Assembly: GCF_005116445.1 (NCBI RefSeq)
Contig: NZ_SWBQ01000001.1
Span: forward strand, 1,178,001-1,242,000
DNA: 64,000 nt
Direction of reading: 5' to 3'
From: Pedobacter frigoris
GTDB lineage: Bacteria > Bacteroidota > Bacteroidia > Sphingobacteriales > Sphingobacteriaceae
Shown here: positions 17,162-26,266 of the stretch, one piece after another
Position numbering within the stretch: position 1 is the first letter of the stretch
Layout: each line of letters begins with the position of its first letter
Notes under the pieces: model-generated
Databases searched by the model: none
Told to the model about the DNA's origin: nothing
What the model saw: the letters and a program-made list of their open reading frames with translations, nothing else
Position numbers and translations under genes: made by a program

Positions 17162-18253
17162 ATGAGTAAAAGAGGAAGAATATTAGTTGCCATGAGTGGC
17201 GGCGTCGACAGTTCAGTAGCAGCAGTAATGCTACACGAACAAGGGTACGAAGTGATAGGCCTGACCATGAAAACATGGGACTACGCCACTTCAGGAAGCA
17301 GCAGTAAAGAAACAGGTTGCTGCAGTTTGGATAGCATCAACGACGCGCGTACCCTGGCCGTAAACTACGGATTCCCCCACTATATATTAGACATCAGAGA
17401 CGAGTTTGGAGATTTTGTGATCGACAACTTTGTAGACGAATACCTTGCCGGACGCACGCCTAACCCATGCGTATTGTGCAATACCCACATCAAATGGGAA
17501 GCCTTATTGAAACGGGCAAATAAACTCGATTGCGAATTTATCGCAACCGGTCACTATGCCAATATCCGTCAGCAAGACAGTGGCCGATACGTAATCTCAA
17601 AAGGTAAAGATGAAAATAAGGACCAGTCATACGTGCTTTGGGGTGTATCACAGGAAAACCTGGCGAGAACTCAATTCCCTTTAGGTTCTTTTGCAAAATC
17701 AGAGATCAGGCAGATGGCTTTAGATATGGGTCAGGAAGAACTGGCTAAAAAGAGCGAGAGTTATGAGATCTGTTTTGTGCCCGACAATGATTACCGCGCC
17801 TTCCTGAAACACAAAGTAGAAGATCTGGAAGACCGCGTTGCCGGTGGTAATTTCATCACCAAGGACGGGATGGTCGTAGGTCAGCATAAAGGATATCCTT
17901 TTTATACCATCGGACAGCGTAAAGGACTGGGTATTGCATTTGGCGAACCGATGTTTGTGACCCAGATCATGCCGGAGAGCAATACTGTAGTGTTAGGCAG
18001 AGCCGAAGATCTGGAAAAACGCGAAGCTTTGGTGCGCAATGTAAATCTGGTAAAATACGGATCAATCACAGAACCACTGGATAATGTGGTGACTAAGATC
18101 AGGTATAAAGATGCGGGTATGTTGAGTACTATCGTACAGGAAAAAGACAAAATGCGTGTGGTGTTTGACCACAATGTATCTGCAATTGCACCGGGACAAT
18201 CAGCTGTTTTCTATGAAGGAAATGACCTGCTTGGCGGCGGCTTTTTAGTATAA
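17162..18253 (+). CDS. mnmA: tRNA-specific 2-thiouridylase MnmA
   Basis: MnmA adds sulfur to U34 of Lys, Glu and Gln tRNAs. The PP-loop SGGVDSS is at residues 12-18. The two catalytic cysteines correspond to C103 (NPCVLC) and the cysteine in SYEICFVPD about 100 residues later. A C-terminal beta-barrel with GQSAVFYEG completes the 363-residue protein. It is convergent with the metallophosphatase gene, with 11 nt between stops. Confidence 0.97.
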   Translation: MSKRGRILVAMSGGVDSSVAAVMLHEQGYEVIGLTMKTWDYATSGSSSKETGCCSLDSINDARTLAVNYGFPHYILDIRDEFGDFVIDNFVDEYLAGRTPNPCVLCNTHIKWEALLKRANKLDCEFIATGHYANIRQQDSGRYVISKGKDENKDQSYVLWGVSQENLARTQFPLGSFAKSEIRQMALDMGQEELAKKSESYEICFVPDNDYRAFLKHKVEDLEDRVAGGNFITKDGMVVGQHKGYPFYTIGQRKGLGIAFGEPMFVTQIMPESNTVVLGRAEDLEKREALVRNVNLVKYGSITEPLDNVVTKIRYKDAGMLSTIVQEKDKMRVVFDHNVSAIAPGQSAVFYEGNDLLGGGFLV

Positions 18254-18264
18254 AGCCTAATCAG

Positions 18265-19212
18265 CTAAATTTCATTAGATATCAAATAAGGCGAGCCTGT
18301 TTTTACAAGCTTGCCTTTATTTTTTTCAAAATAATAATCTATTCTGCCCAGGTTTATTCCTGCAAAGCCAACCTGGTTGATGGTGGTGATCTCGCCATCC
18401 AGGTTCTTTACATCCTCAGGCTGCTCCATAAAAGTGTGTGTATGTCCGCCAATGATCAGATCAATGTTGCGGGTGTTTTTAGCCAATACCTGATCAGAAA
18501 CTTTAGCAGTAGCATATTTGTAACCCAGGTGCGACAAACAAATCACCAGGTCGCATTTCAATTCGTTCTTCAGCAGCACTGCCATTTCATTGGCCTTCTT
18601 CACAGGATCCAGATATATAGTTTCACCATAATTCCTGTCGTCCACCAATCCTTTCAGCTCCAGCCCGATCCCGAATACTCCGATCTTCAGTCCGCTTTTC
18701 TTAAATATTTTATAAGGCTGTGTCGAACGGTGCAGCAGAGTATTTGAAAAATCGTAATTACTGCATAAAATAGGGAAATCAGCATGCGGCAGCTGCTTGT
18801 GGAATCCCTCCAGGCCATTGTCGAAATCATGATTGCCCATGGTAGCAGCATCGTATCTCATGGCCGACATCATTTTCATCTCCACTTCGCCACCATACAG
18901 GTTGAAGTATGGCGTTCCCTGGAAAATATCGCCCGCATCCAATAGTAATACATGCTGCTCCTTAATGCGGATTTGTCCCACCAATGCTGCGCGTCTTGCT
19001 GTGCCGCCCAGTCCCTGGTATTTAGATCCATCAAGCGGAAAAGGTTCTATCCGGCTGTGCACATCATTGGTATGCAGGATAGTTAGTTTTACCAGATCGG
19101 TTCGTTCTAATGCCAGCGCATCCATTGAATCCAGTGCCAGTGCGAATGTAGCAGTCGCAAGAGCTCCAGTTTTTATGAAATTCCTGCGGCTAAGCTTTAG
19201 TAATTCTTCCAT
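18265..19212 (-). CDS. Exported metallophosphatase, 5'-nucleotidase N-terminal domain (Tat signal)
   Basis: A 315-residue protein equal to the catalytic half of UshA-type 5'-nucleotidases. The N-terminus has a twin-arginine signal (SRRNFIK plus a hydrophobic stretch). Metallophosphatase motifs follow in order: HTNDVHS, DAGDIFQG, MGNHDFDNG, a His in CLSHLGYK and GGHTHTF. The substrate-binding C-terminal domain is missing here and is encoded by the upstream gene, which it overlaps by 23 nt. The two products probably work together in the periplasm. Confidence 0.93.
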   Translation of the reverse strand: MEELLKLSRRNFIKTGALATATFALALDSMDALALERTDLVKLTILHTNDVHSRIEPFPLDGSKYQGLGGTARRAALVGQIRIKEQHVLLLDAGDIFQGTPYFNLYGGEVEMKMMSAMRYDAATMGNHDFDNGLEGFHKQLPHADFPILCSNYDFSNTLLHRSTQPYKIFKKSGLKIGVFGIGLELKGLVDDRNYGETIYLDPVKKANEMAVLLKNELKCDLVICLSHLGYKYATAKVSDQVLAKNTRNIDLIIGGHTHTFMEQPEDVKNLDGEITTINQVGFAGINLGRIDYYFEKNKGKLVKTGSPYLISNEI

Positions 19213-19954
19213 CTAATTCTGCATTAAGCGTTTTTCCCCTGGCTTCAGATTCTTTGATGTGATTCAACAATGCGTCACGTATTTTAAGACCCAAAACTTT
19301 CTTTTCAGTGATGCCTTTAAAAACAGGTACATTATCACCACCCCCGCCAATATAATCCGAGGTAAGAATGCGGTAGGTTTTATTCGGATCCAGCGGCTTA
19401 CCGTTGATCAGAACATCAACAGCCAGCTTATTACTGATCTTCATTTTTAATCGCGACACCGGCTGTCCATTCGTGCTTGCTATAAAATTCAGGATGCTTT
19501 GAACCTCAGTTCCCTTCACATTGAATACAACCAGTTCATTTTCAAAAGGCATCAGTTCAAATACATTGGATACCGTGACATTTCCTTTCGGCAAATCAAC
19601 CCTTAAGCCCCCTTTAGTAGAAGGCAAAGCAAAGTCAATATCAGCATCCAGTTTTAGTGCTTGCTGCAGTACAGCATCCGAAAAGAAATTACTCAAAAGA
19701 CTTTCAGGCAGGGTGTCGCTGCTTTTCTTTGACATTAAAACTGCCGAGCGCCCGATCACCTGACTCATTTCAGCATCCAATTTAGCTTTGTAAGGGAGGT
19801 ATTTTTTGATGATATTGCTGTCTGCCGACAAATCCTGATTGATACTATAATCTGAACGGCTGCTTTTTACGACTTTATAACCTGAAGAACAGGAAGCTAT
19901 AATGCACGCCAATAATAAGATTGCATAAATTCGAAAAGATCTGCAACAGCGCAT
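19190..19954 (-). CDS. Lipoprotein with 5'-nucleotidase C-terminal domain
   Basis: A 254-residue lipoprotein (signal ending IIASC, Cys about residue 22) homologous to the substrate-binding C-terminal domain of UshA-like nucleotidases: SNFFSDAVLQQA, FALPSTKGGLR, VSNVFELMPFENELVVF and YRILTSDYIGGGGD are family blocks. With the following Tat-exported metallophosphatase it makes up a complete 5'-nucleotidase split over two genes with different export routes. It begins 3 nt after the peroxidase gene ends. Confidence 0.92.
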   Translation of the reverse strand: MRCCRSFRIYAILLLACIIASCSSGYKVVKSSRSDYSINQDLSADSNIIKKYLPYKAKLDAEMSQVIGRSAVLMSKKSSDTLPESLLSNFFSDAVLQQALKLDADIDFALPSTKGGLRVDLPKGNVTVSNVFELMPFENELVVFNVKGTEVQSILNFIASTNGQPVSRLKMKISNKLAVDVLINGKPLDPNKTYRILTSDYIGGGGDNVPVFKGITEKKVLGLKIRDALLNHIKESEARGKTLNAELDGRITKA

Positions 19955-19957
19955 TTT

Positions 19958-20473
19958 TTATTTTAAGTTCTTTACGATATCATCACTCAAAGGAGTAGTT
20001 TTTGAACGGAAACGGTGAACCAGCTGACCTTTTTCATTGATCAGGAATTTCTCGAAGTTCCAATTGATATCACCTTTAAAATCAGGGTTTTCTGCTGTAG
20101 TTAAGTACTTGAACAATGGTGTGATGTCCGCACCTTTTACACTGCTTTTTTCAGCAAGAAGGAAAGTCACGTTGAACTTGCCGGTGCAGAATTCTTTGAT
20201 TTCGCTATTTGTAGCCAATTCTTGTCCTCCAAAGTTTCCCGTCGGAAAACCTATTAAAACCAGATTCTTACCGTATTGCTTGTGTAGCTTCTCCAGTTCA
20301 TCATATTGAGGTGTATAACCACATTTGGAAGCTGTATTTACGATCATGATTTTCTTGCCTTTAAATTTTGAGAGTTTAATTTCTTTACCGTCGATGGTCT
20401 TGAAAGAGAAGTCATAGACACTTTTTGCCGGAGGGTTTAAAAACAAGCTAAGAATAAGCAATAATGTAGTCAT
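19958..20473 (-). CDS. Glutathione peroxidase-family thiol peroxidase
   Basis: A Cys-type GPx; bacterial members usually use thioredoxin. Motifs are NTASKCGYTPQ with the peroxidatic cysteine (C51 from the chosen start), FPTGNFGGQE with the active-site Gln, and WNFEKFL with the active-site Trp/Asn. The ATG at 20473 gives 171 residues with a short hydrophobic leader (TTLLLILSLFLN), probably a signal or anchor; an in-frame ATG at 20578 would add 35 mostly hydrophobic residues. It heads the transcript that continues into the two 5'-nucleotidase genes. Confidence 0.88.
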   Translation of the reverse strand: MTTLLLILSLFLNPPAKSVYDFSFKTIDGKEIKLSKFKGKKIMIVNTASKCGYTPQYDELEKLHKQYGKNLVLIGFPTGNFGGQELATNSEIKEFCTGKFNVTFLLAEKSSVKGADITPLFKYLTTAENPDFKGDINWNFEKFLINEKGQLVHRFRSKTTPLSDDIVKNLK

Positions 20474-20602
20474 AATAATCAGTGTTAGGAGGAACCATAT
20501 GGTCCATAAATGGATATACGAAGTTAAGCACAAAAAGATTGCTTTTATATAATCATTAAGTAAAAAGATTGACCGCATAAAAGAGCAGGTGTGCTGTAAT
20601 TC

Positions 20603-20657
20603 TCTCCTGCTTTTGTCTTGCTTTTCTCTTGCTCCTCTCTTGCTATTCTCTTGCTCA
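20603..20657. repeat. Five tandem 11-bp repeats
   Basis: Five consecutive 11-mers of the form TcTCtTGCTnn run without a gap (units begin at 20603, 20614, 20625, 20636 and 20647). The last three share TCTCTTGCT exactly. They sit between the divergent peroxidase and DUF6266 genes. The 11-bp spacing equals about one helical turn, so a protein could bind every unit on one face of the DNA. Confidence 0.8.
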
Positions 20658-20716
20658 ACCAGGAAAATAGCCGATTTTAGGCAAAAGTCTTTCTGGTCAA
20701 AAAATGAATCGAATAC

Positions 20717-20748
20717 TTTGTCACTTGCTCAGATATTGAGTATATTAG
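20717..20748 (+). promoter_or_regulatory. Candidate promoter of the DUF6266 gene
   Basis: TTTG at 20717-20720 and TATATTAG at 20741-20748 are 20 nt apart, the spacing of Bacteroidota -33/-7 promoters; the second element differs from TAnnTTTG at one base. The start codon is at 20784. Confidence 0.45.
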
Positions 20749-20783
20749 CATTAACTTATTATTAACAAATTAAAGAAACTGAC

Positions 20784-21458
20784 ATGGCACGTTTAAAGCT
20801 TGGCCCGTGGGGCGGCATTGTCGGCGCATTAGGTAATCACGTAGGTTACATCCGTAAAGGAATCGCCGTTTTGAGGATGAAGTCCCATCCCACGAATAAA
20901 AAAAGGACTGATAAACAAAAGGCAACGACGCAGCGTTTTCAGCTGATCATTAAATTCATTGCCAGCATGAATAATTTTACCAATGTAGGTTTTGATGTAG
21001 CTGCGCGAAAGGTATCGCCTACCGCACAAAACCTCGCTGTATCTTACAACACCAAGAATGCGATTACCGGTGAATATCCGAATCAGGAAATCGATTATCC
21101 AAAAGTAAGGGTGTGTGAGGGAACTCTGCCATTGGCGACAGGTATAGCGGTGACCGCCGAAGATATGGGCGAGACTGTTAAACTAGCGTTTAGCTGGCAA
21201 ACCGAAACCGATCTGCCGGCTGCGAGTCACCGGGATCAGATCATGATGCTGGCTTACTTACCTGAAATAAAAGAATCCGTCTATCTTGATAGTGGCGCCC
21301 GTAGGAATGAGGGTCAGGATTTCTTAATGATTTCGAAGAATTATGGAGCTAAGCGCTATCCGATAGTTGTGACCTATGCAGAGACTTACATTGCTTTCGT
21401 AGCAAACGACAGGAATAATATTTCTGACAGTTTATATTGCGGACGTATTGAATTCTAA
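20784..21458 (+). CDS. DUF6266 family protein
   Basis: A 224-residue protein with the typical DUF6266 N-terminus (GPWGGIVGALGNHVGYIRKG, then a basic KKRTDKQKATTQRF block). No signal peptide or membrane segment is visible; the C-terminal half is predicted beta-rich. The family is common in Pedobacter and relatives and has no known function. It is transcribed alone between an 11-bp tandem repeat and topA. Confidence 0.8.
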   Translation: MARLKLGPWGGIVGALGNHVGYIRKGIAVLRMKSHPTNKKRTDKQKATTQRFQLIIKFIASMNNFTNVGFDVAARKVSPTAQNLAVSYNTKNAITGEYPNQEIDYPKVRVCEGTLPLATGIAVTAEDMGETVKLAFSWQTETDLPAASHRDQIMMLAYLPEIKESVYLDSGARRNEGQDFLMISKNYGAKRYPIVVTYAETYIAFVANDRNNISDSLYCGRIEF

Positions 21459-21559
21459 GTACTGCAATTGAGCCTTTTAGAAAATAAATTATTAGAAAAT
21501 TTAGATCGGATTTTGATTATAGCCTTATTTATAGCTTTATTTGCAGAAAAACCTCCTGA

Positions 21560-24139
21560 ATGGCTAAGAATTTATTAATAGTTGAGTCACCTGCGAAAGC
21601 TAAAACCATAGAAGGATATTTAGGCAAAGATTTCCTTGTTAAATCAAGTTACGGACACATCCGTGATCTGGTTAAAGGAGATATGGGCATAGATATCACT
21701 AATAATTTTGCCCAAACCTATGAAGTACCCGCTGATAAGAAGCAGGTAGTAGCAGAGCTTAAGAAGTTAGCAAAGGAAGCCGAGATGGTATGGTTAGCGT
21801 CCGATGAGGACCGCGAGGGAGAAGCGATTTCATGGCATTTGTATGAAACGCTTGGACTTAAGGAAAATAAGACAAAAAGGATTGTTTTTCATGAAATTAC
21901 CAAGCCGGCCATATTAAAGGCAATAGATACACCACGTACTATAGATTATAACCTGGTGCATGCCCAGCAGGCACGCAGAGTGCTCGACAGGCTCGTAGGT
22001 TTTGAACTTTCTCCGGTATTGTGGAAGAAGATCAAACCTTCTTTGTCGGCCGGTCGTGTACAGTCAGTAGCAGTACGCCTGATCGTGGATCGCGAACGTG
22101 AAGTCAATAAATTCAATGCCGCTGCGGCATATAAGATAACGGCACAGTTTCTTACCGGTAAAGGTAAAGAACTGGTGAAAGCTGAACTGCCACAACGTTT
22201 TGAGAAAGAAGCAGATGCTGAGGCTTTCCTGAATGACTGTGTGAATGCTGGATTTTCTGTGGATAGCTTGGAAACCAAACCTGCGAAACGTAATCCGGCA
22301 GCGCCGTTTACTACTTCTACCTTGCAGCAGGAAGCCTCCCGTAAACTGGGTTATTCAGTTTCCAGGACCATGCAGATCGCTCAGCGACTGTATGAAAGCG
22401 GACGAATTACTTATATGAGAACGGATTCGGTAAATTTATCGGAGACTGCATTGCAGGCTGCGGCTGCCGAAATCAAATCTGCTTACGGCGATAAATACCA
22501 TCATTTAAGAGTATATAAAACGAAATCTGCAGGTGCACAAGAGGCTCACGAAGCCATCCGCCCTACTTACTTCAATCACCATACTGTTCCAGGAGATAGT
22601 TCTGAACAACGCTTATATGAGCTGATCTGGAAACGTGCCATAGCTTCGCAAATGAGCGAGGCTTTGTTTGAAAAAACAACTGCTCAGATCGCGATCAGTA
22701 CACGTAAGGAAAATCTGATTGCTGAAGGTGAAGTGATGAAATTTGATGGTTTCCTGAAAGTATACCTGGAATCGTCTGATGAAGACGATGCTGATGATGC
22801 TGAAAATGCAGGATTACTGCCTCCATTGGTACGTGGCCAGGAACTGACATTGAGAGAGATGAATGCAACGGAGCGTTTTTCAAGACCTCCGGCAAGATAT
22901 ACTGAGGCCAGTCTCGTTAAAAAACTGGAAGAACTGGGTATTGGCCGACCATCTACTTATGCGCCTACCATTTCTACGATCCAGAATCGTGGTTATGTGG
23001 TAAAGGAAGACAGAGATGGCCGTCAGCGTAGCTTTGGTTCGATCGTATTAGCTGCCGGTAAGGTGGTAAAACAGACCAAATCTGAGATTACAGGAGCGGA
23101 AAAAGGAAAGCTATTCCCTACTGATATAGGTGAAGTAGTAAACGATTTTCTGGTAGAACACTTTAAAGGTATTGTGGATTTCAACTTTACAGCCAATGTA
23201 GAGAAGGAATTTGATGAGATCGCACAGGGACTTCAGGAATGGACGAAGATGCTTCACTCCTTCTATACGCCTTTTCATATTGAGGTAGAAACTACATTGG
23301 AGACGGCAGACCGTGCCAATGGCGAGCGTTTGCTGGGTATCGATCCTGCGACTGGTAAGAACGTTTATACTAAGGTTGGACGATTTGGACCGCTGGTACA
23401 AATTGGTGAGAACGACGATGAGGAAAAGCCACGCTATGCAAGTCTGGCTAAATCGCAATCGGTCGGTACTGTAACTTTAGAACAGGCGCTGGAGCAGTTT
23501 AAACTGCCTTTTTCTTTAGAGGATTATCAGGGTAAAGAGGTTGCTGTGGGTGTTGGCCGTTTCGGACCTTATGTGAAATGGGGCGATGCTTACATTTCGG
23601 TTCCGAAGAATGAAGATCCCCTGACGATAGATCAGGCAAGGGCTATAGAGATTATTGGCGAGAAGATCACTGCTGATGCACCTGTTGCGCATTATGAAGG
23701 ATTACCAGTAACTAAGGGTACCGGACGTTTTGGGCCGTTCATCAAATGGAACGATTTGTTCATCAATGTGCCTAAGGCTTATAATTTCGAGTATCTGCGT
23801 GAGCAGGATATTGAGGAACTGATCCTTAAAAAACTGGATAAGGAAGCAAACAGGTTTATTCAGCAATGGGAATCGGAGAAAATTGCAATTGAAAATGGCA
23901 GATGGGGACCGTTTATCCGTTTTGGTAAAGAAATGCTGAAACTACGTAAAAACCCTGCTACCAACGACAAATATACACCTGAGGAATTGGCTTCAATTGC
24001 TTTGGAGGATGTGAAGAAATTAATCGTAGAACAGGTTCCAGGTGCATTCGAGCCAAAGGCTAAGAAAGCTGCTGCTAAGAAGACTGGTGCGGCGACAAAG
24101 AAGGCTCCTGCGAGAAAGAAAGCAGTAGCAAAGAAGTAA
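21560..24139 (+). CDS. topA: DNA topoisomerase I
   Basis: Type IA topoisomerase that relaxes negative supercoils. The Toprim domain opens with LLIVESPAKAKTIEGYLG and has the metal motif ASDEDREGEAISWHL; the catalytic tyrosine is Y285 in GRITYMRTDS. Instead of CxxC zinc ribbons the C-terminal third carries four repeats built on G-R-F/W-G-P (GRFGPLVQIG, GRFGPYVKWG, GRFGPFIKWN, GRWGPFIRFG), then a Lys/Ala-rich tail likely to bind DNA. Length is 859. Confidence 0.97.
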   Translation: MAKNLLIVESPAKAKTIEGYLGKDFLVKSSYGHIRDLVKGDMGIDITNNFAQTYEVPADKKQVVAELKKLAKEAEMVWLASDEDREGEAISWHLYETLGLKENKTKRIVFHEITKPAILKAIDTPRTIDYNLVHAQQARRVLDRLVGFELSPVLWKKIKPSLSAGRVQSVAVRLIVDREREVNKFNAAAAYKITAQFLTGKGKELVKAELPQRFEKEADAEAFLNDCVNAGFSVDSLETKPAKRNPAAPFTTSTLQQEASRKLGYSVSRTMQIAQRLYESGRITYMRTDSVNLSETALQAAAAEIKSAYGDKYHHLRVYKTKSAGAQEAHEAIRPTYFNHHTVPGDSSEQRLYELIWKRAIASQMSEALFEKTTAQIAISTRKENLIAEGEVMKFDGFLKVYLESSDEDDADDAENAGLLPPLVRGQELTLREMNATERFSRPPARYTEASLVKKLEELGIGRPSTYAPTISTIQNRGYVVKEDRDGRQRSFGSIVLAAGKVVKQTKSEITGAEKGKLFPTDIGEVVNDFLVEHFKGIVDFNFTANVEKEFDEIAQGLQEWTKMLHSFYTPFHIEVETTLETADRANGERLLGIDPATGKNVYTKVGRFGPLVQIGENDDEEKPRYASLAKSQSVGTVTLEQALEQFKLPFSLEDYQGKEVAVGVGRFGPYVKWGDAYISVPKNEDPLTIDQARAIEIIGEKITADAPVAHYEGLPVTKGTGRFGPFIKWNDLFINVPKAYNFEYLREQDIEELILKKLDKEANRFIQQWESEKIAIENGRWGPFIRFGKEMLKLRKNPATNDKYTPEELASIALEDVKKLIVEQVPGAFEPKAKKAAAKKTGAATKKAPARKKAVAKK

Positions 24140-24146
24140 GCTGATT

Positions 24147-24219
24147 CCGTCATCTCGAGGTACGAGAGATCTCTTGAACTGTATATAAACAAGAGATCTC
24201 TCGTACCTCGAGATGACGG
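24147..24219. repeat. Perfect 30-bp inverted repeat (hairpin family 2, copy A)
   Basis: The arms 24147-24176 and 24190-24219 are exact reverse complements, with a 13-nt AT-rich spacer. Each arm contains GTCATCTCGA and GAGATCTCTTG. There is no T-run, so it is not a standard terminator. A diverged relative lies at 31994-32066. It starts 7 nt after the topA stop. Confidence 0.9.
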
Positions 24220-24256
24220 GTGTACCTGATATAGGAGCATAAGAGATACAAAACCT

Positions 24257-24661
24257 ATGAAGAAAGACCTTCCGGAAAATATTGTTGAGGATGTAGCTAT
24301 GGCAGTAGTGCTGATTAGCGAAACTCCTGAAGTAAAGAACTGGACTGTTTACCTGGTGAATTTAAAAAATGAACCCATTACCAATGTTTTGATCAGCTCT
24401 AAAGGCTACGGTGAAAAGGATGGGAAGATGGTAAAGACTTCTGTGCTGAGACATTTCCTTGAAGATCTGAAACCCAGGTCATTTAAAGGTGTTGAAGCCA
24501 TTGATCCGGAAGTATTCGGACTGACTAACGAATATTGGCTGAGTTATTACATCGACGGAGTTATATTCGATAAGAAATTTATCTTTTTGCCGGAAAGCAT
24601 TGTAGACGAAAATCTAATACATATACCCCTGGTCGATATGCCAGGGGTAATGATTAAATAA
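24257..24661 (+). CDS. Conserved hypothetical protein
   Basis: A 134-residue acidic protein with no signal or membrane segment. It looks like a compact alpha/beta domain: WTVYLVNLKNEPITNVLISSKGYGEKDGK, then VLRHFLEDL and a central FGLTNEYWLSYYIDG. I recognise it only as a small protein of the kind conserved in Bacteroidota, with no function I can name. It is 118 nt after topA, separated by the large palindrome, and convergent with the endonuclease gene. Confidence 0.7.
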   Translation: MKKDLPENIVEDVAMAVVLISETPEVKNWTVYLVNLKNEPITNVLISSKGYGEKDGKMVKTSVLRHFLEDLKPRSFKGVEAIDPEVFGLTNEYWLSYYIDGVIFDKKFIFLPESIVDENLIHIPLVDMPGVMIK

Positions 24662-24688
24662 GTTGGTGCTGACGATGTGCATAATAGA

Positions 24689-26104
24689 TCAATTTGCAGC
24701 ATCAACCTTAGTTTCAATGATGTCCTGGATGCTTACAGGCAAGCCGGATAACAGGTTGTAACCCGTAGCCGCTTCAATAGACCTCACACTTACACGGTAT
24801 TTCTTCCAGTCTGAATCAATGGTATTCACATTAGGTGTGTTTACAGCGATGACACGTGTTGTGGCTGAAACCCTGCTGACATCATCGTTACCCGTAGGTA
24901 TGATCACTGCAATCTTCCACACGTTGGCAGGTACTGTTACTTTTCCATTAGCAATAGTAGATGCACTTCCTTTGCTGCCTACCCCACCGGTTCCGTAACT
25001 GCCCATAATGATGTAAACCTCGTTGCCCTCCAGTACTTTGGTACGCAGATAACCTTCCAGGTTGTTCCAGGTTTGCTGGTTGTTTTGCGGCGCCTGCGGA
25101 ATCATATTGGTCATCAGGAATGTGGCACTGTTGGCATTGGTAGAACTGGTTCTGTCGGCCGAAGGAACATTATGTCCCCTATCAAACCCAGAGCCTGAAT
25201 AACTATTGCTCTGTACCACAAAAACACTTTGTGGAAGACCATTGAAACCTGCGAAATTATCAAGTCTGTCTGTAGCGCCGGTAAAATTACTCGCATCCAA
25301 GTGCCAGCTTACCCAGTTTGGTGTACCGCGTGTACTGCTGTAAGATTGTACATAGTAGCTTTGATCAATTAAAAGATTATCCAGACTTACTGAATTGGCA
25401 TTGGATGGATTTCCGAATAAGGCGTTACTATTATCGCCCGCTACTGGTTGTGCATCGGTGCCGGCGATTACACCTCGTGTGCCTGTGGGCGGACTTCCAG
25501 GATCCGGATCAGTAGGGTCTGGATCTGGTGTCGGGGTTAATATTCCAGGGTCACCTGTACCCTTGAAGGTGATGTCGTCCAGGTTGATGCGGGTTGTCCC
25601 CTCCTTTTGGATCTGGAAGCGAACTTTAGTTGTCGCAGTGATAGCAAAGGAATCCAGTTTTAGGGCAGTATTATCTTCTGATATATCTGCGCCCAATTGC
25701 GTAAAACTAGTCCCGCCATCCGTAGAAATCATCAATTTCCATGTAGAAGCACCATCACTTCCATATTTACCATGTTTGATGTACAATTTGGATATACCAC
25801 TGACATCAAAATTCATCGTTAATTTTCCAGTACGCAGTCGGATACTTTTTAATCCGTTCTTCAGATCTGCGGTAAGGTTTCCAACCAATGCATCATCTAA
25901 GGTCCAGCTGCCCGTAGGCATTTTTACCACTGCACTTGCATAGGCACCTTTGGCCGGAGTGTTTTCGAAATCCTCTGTAATGTTGTAGACCGCCGGAAGT
26001 GCGACCGGTTCTTTGACAGTAGGTTTTAGTTCCTGGGTAGTTTTCTTGGAGCAGCCTGCGAGGACAAGCGCAAGGCTCCCGCAGATCAGTAGTTTTTTAA
26101 TCAT
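24689..26104 (-). CDS. DNA/RNA non-specific endonuclease lipoprotein
   Basis: A 471-residue lipoprotein (lipobox LAGC, Cys about 18). Residues ~40-190 form a beta-rich, carbohydrate-binding-like domain, then a Pro/Asp-rich linker (PTPDPDPTDPDPG) leads to a NUC-type nuclease. The active-site motif D308-R309-G310-H311 is followed by the Mg2+-binding Asn region QAPQNNQQTWNNLE (N341/N342). It probably degrades extracellular or surface nucleic acids for food or matrix turnover. Divergent from the alpha-2-macroglobulin gene. Confidence 0.92.
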   Translation of the reverse strand: MIKKLLICGSLALVLAGCSKKTTQELKPTVKEPVALPAVYNITEDFENTPAKGAYASAVVKMPTGSWTLDDALVGNLTADLKNGLKSIRLRTGKLTMNFDVSGISKLYIKHGKYGSDGASTWKLMISTDGGTSFTQLGADISEDNTALKLDSFAITATTKVRFQIQKEGTTRINLDDITFKGTGDPGILTPTPDPDPTDPDPGSPPTGTRGVIAGTDAQPVAGDNSNALFGNPSNANSVSLDNLLIDQSYYVQSYSSTRGTPNWVSWHLDASNFTGATDRLDNFAGFNGLPQSVFVVQSNSYSGSGFDRGHNVPSADRTSSTNANSATFLMTNMIPQAPQNNQQTWNNLEGYLRTKVLEGNEVYIIMGSYGTGGVGSKGSASTIANGKVTVPANVWKIAVIIPTGNDDVSRVSATTRVIAVNTPNVNTIDSDWKKYRVSVRSIEAATGYNLLSGLPVSIQDIIETKVDAAN

Positions 26105-26152
26105 AAGATGTAAGTCAATAAGCAGGAGTAAAATTGAAATATTTATATTATT

Positions 26153-26188
26153 AAAATGTTAGAATACTGATATATCTTCTAACATTTT
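26153..26188. repeat. 12-bp inverted repeat between divergent genes
   Basis: AAAATGTTAGAA at 26153-26164 recurs inverted at 26177-26188, with a 12-nt spacer. It lies between the endonuclease and alpha-2-macroglobulin starts, where a terminator makes little sense, so an operator is the more natural guess. Confidence 0.5.
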
Positions 26189-26266
26189 ATAAACAAGTAT
26201 AATATTGTGAGAATAGAATCAATTTATTTCTTAATTTTCATTCATCTACTATCTCAATTAATTTGT

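Noticed and set aside
24147..24219. Terminator of topA
   Set aside because: The stem is very long but has no T-run on either side and belongs to a dispersed repeat family; a secondary role in ending transcripts is possible.
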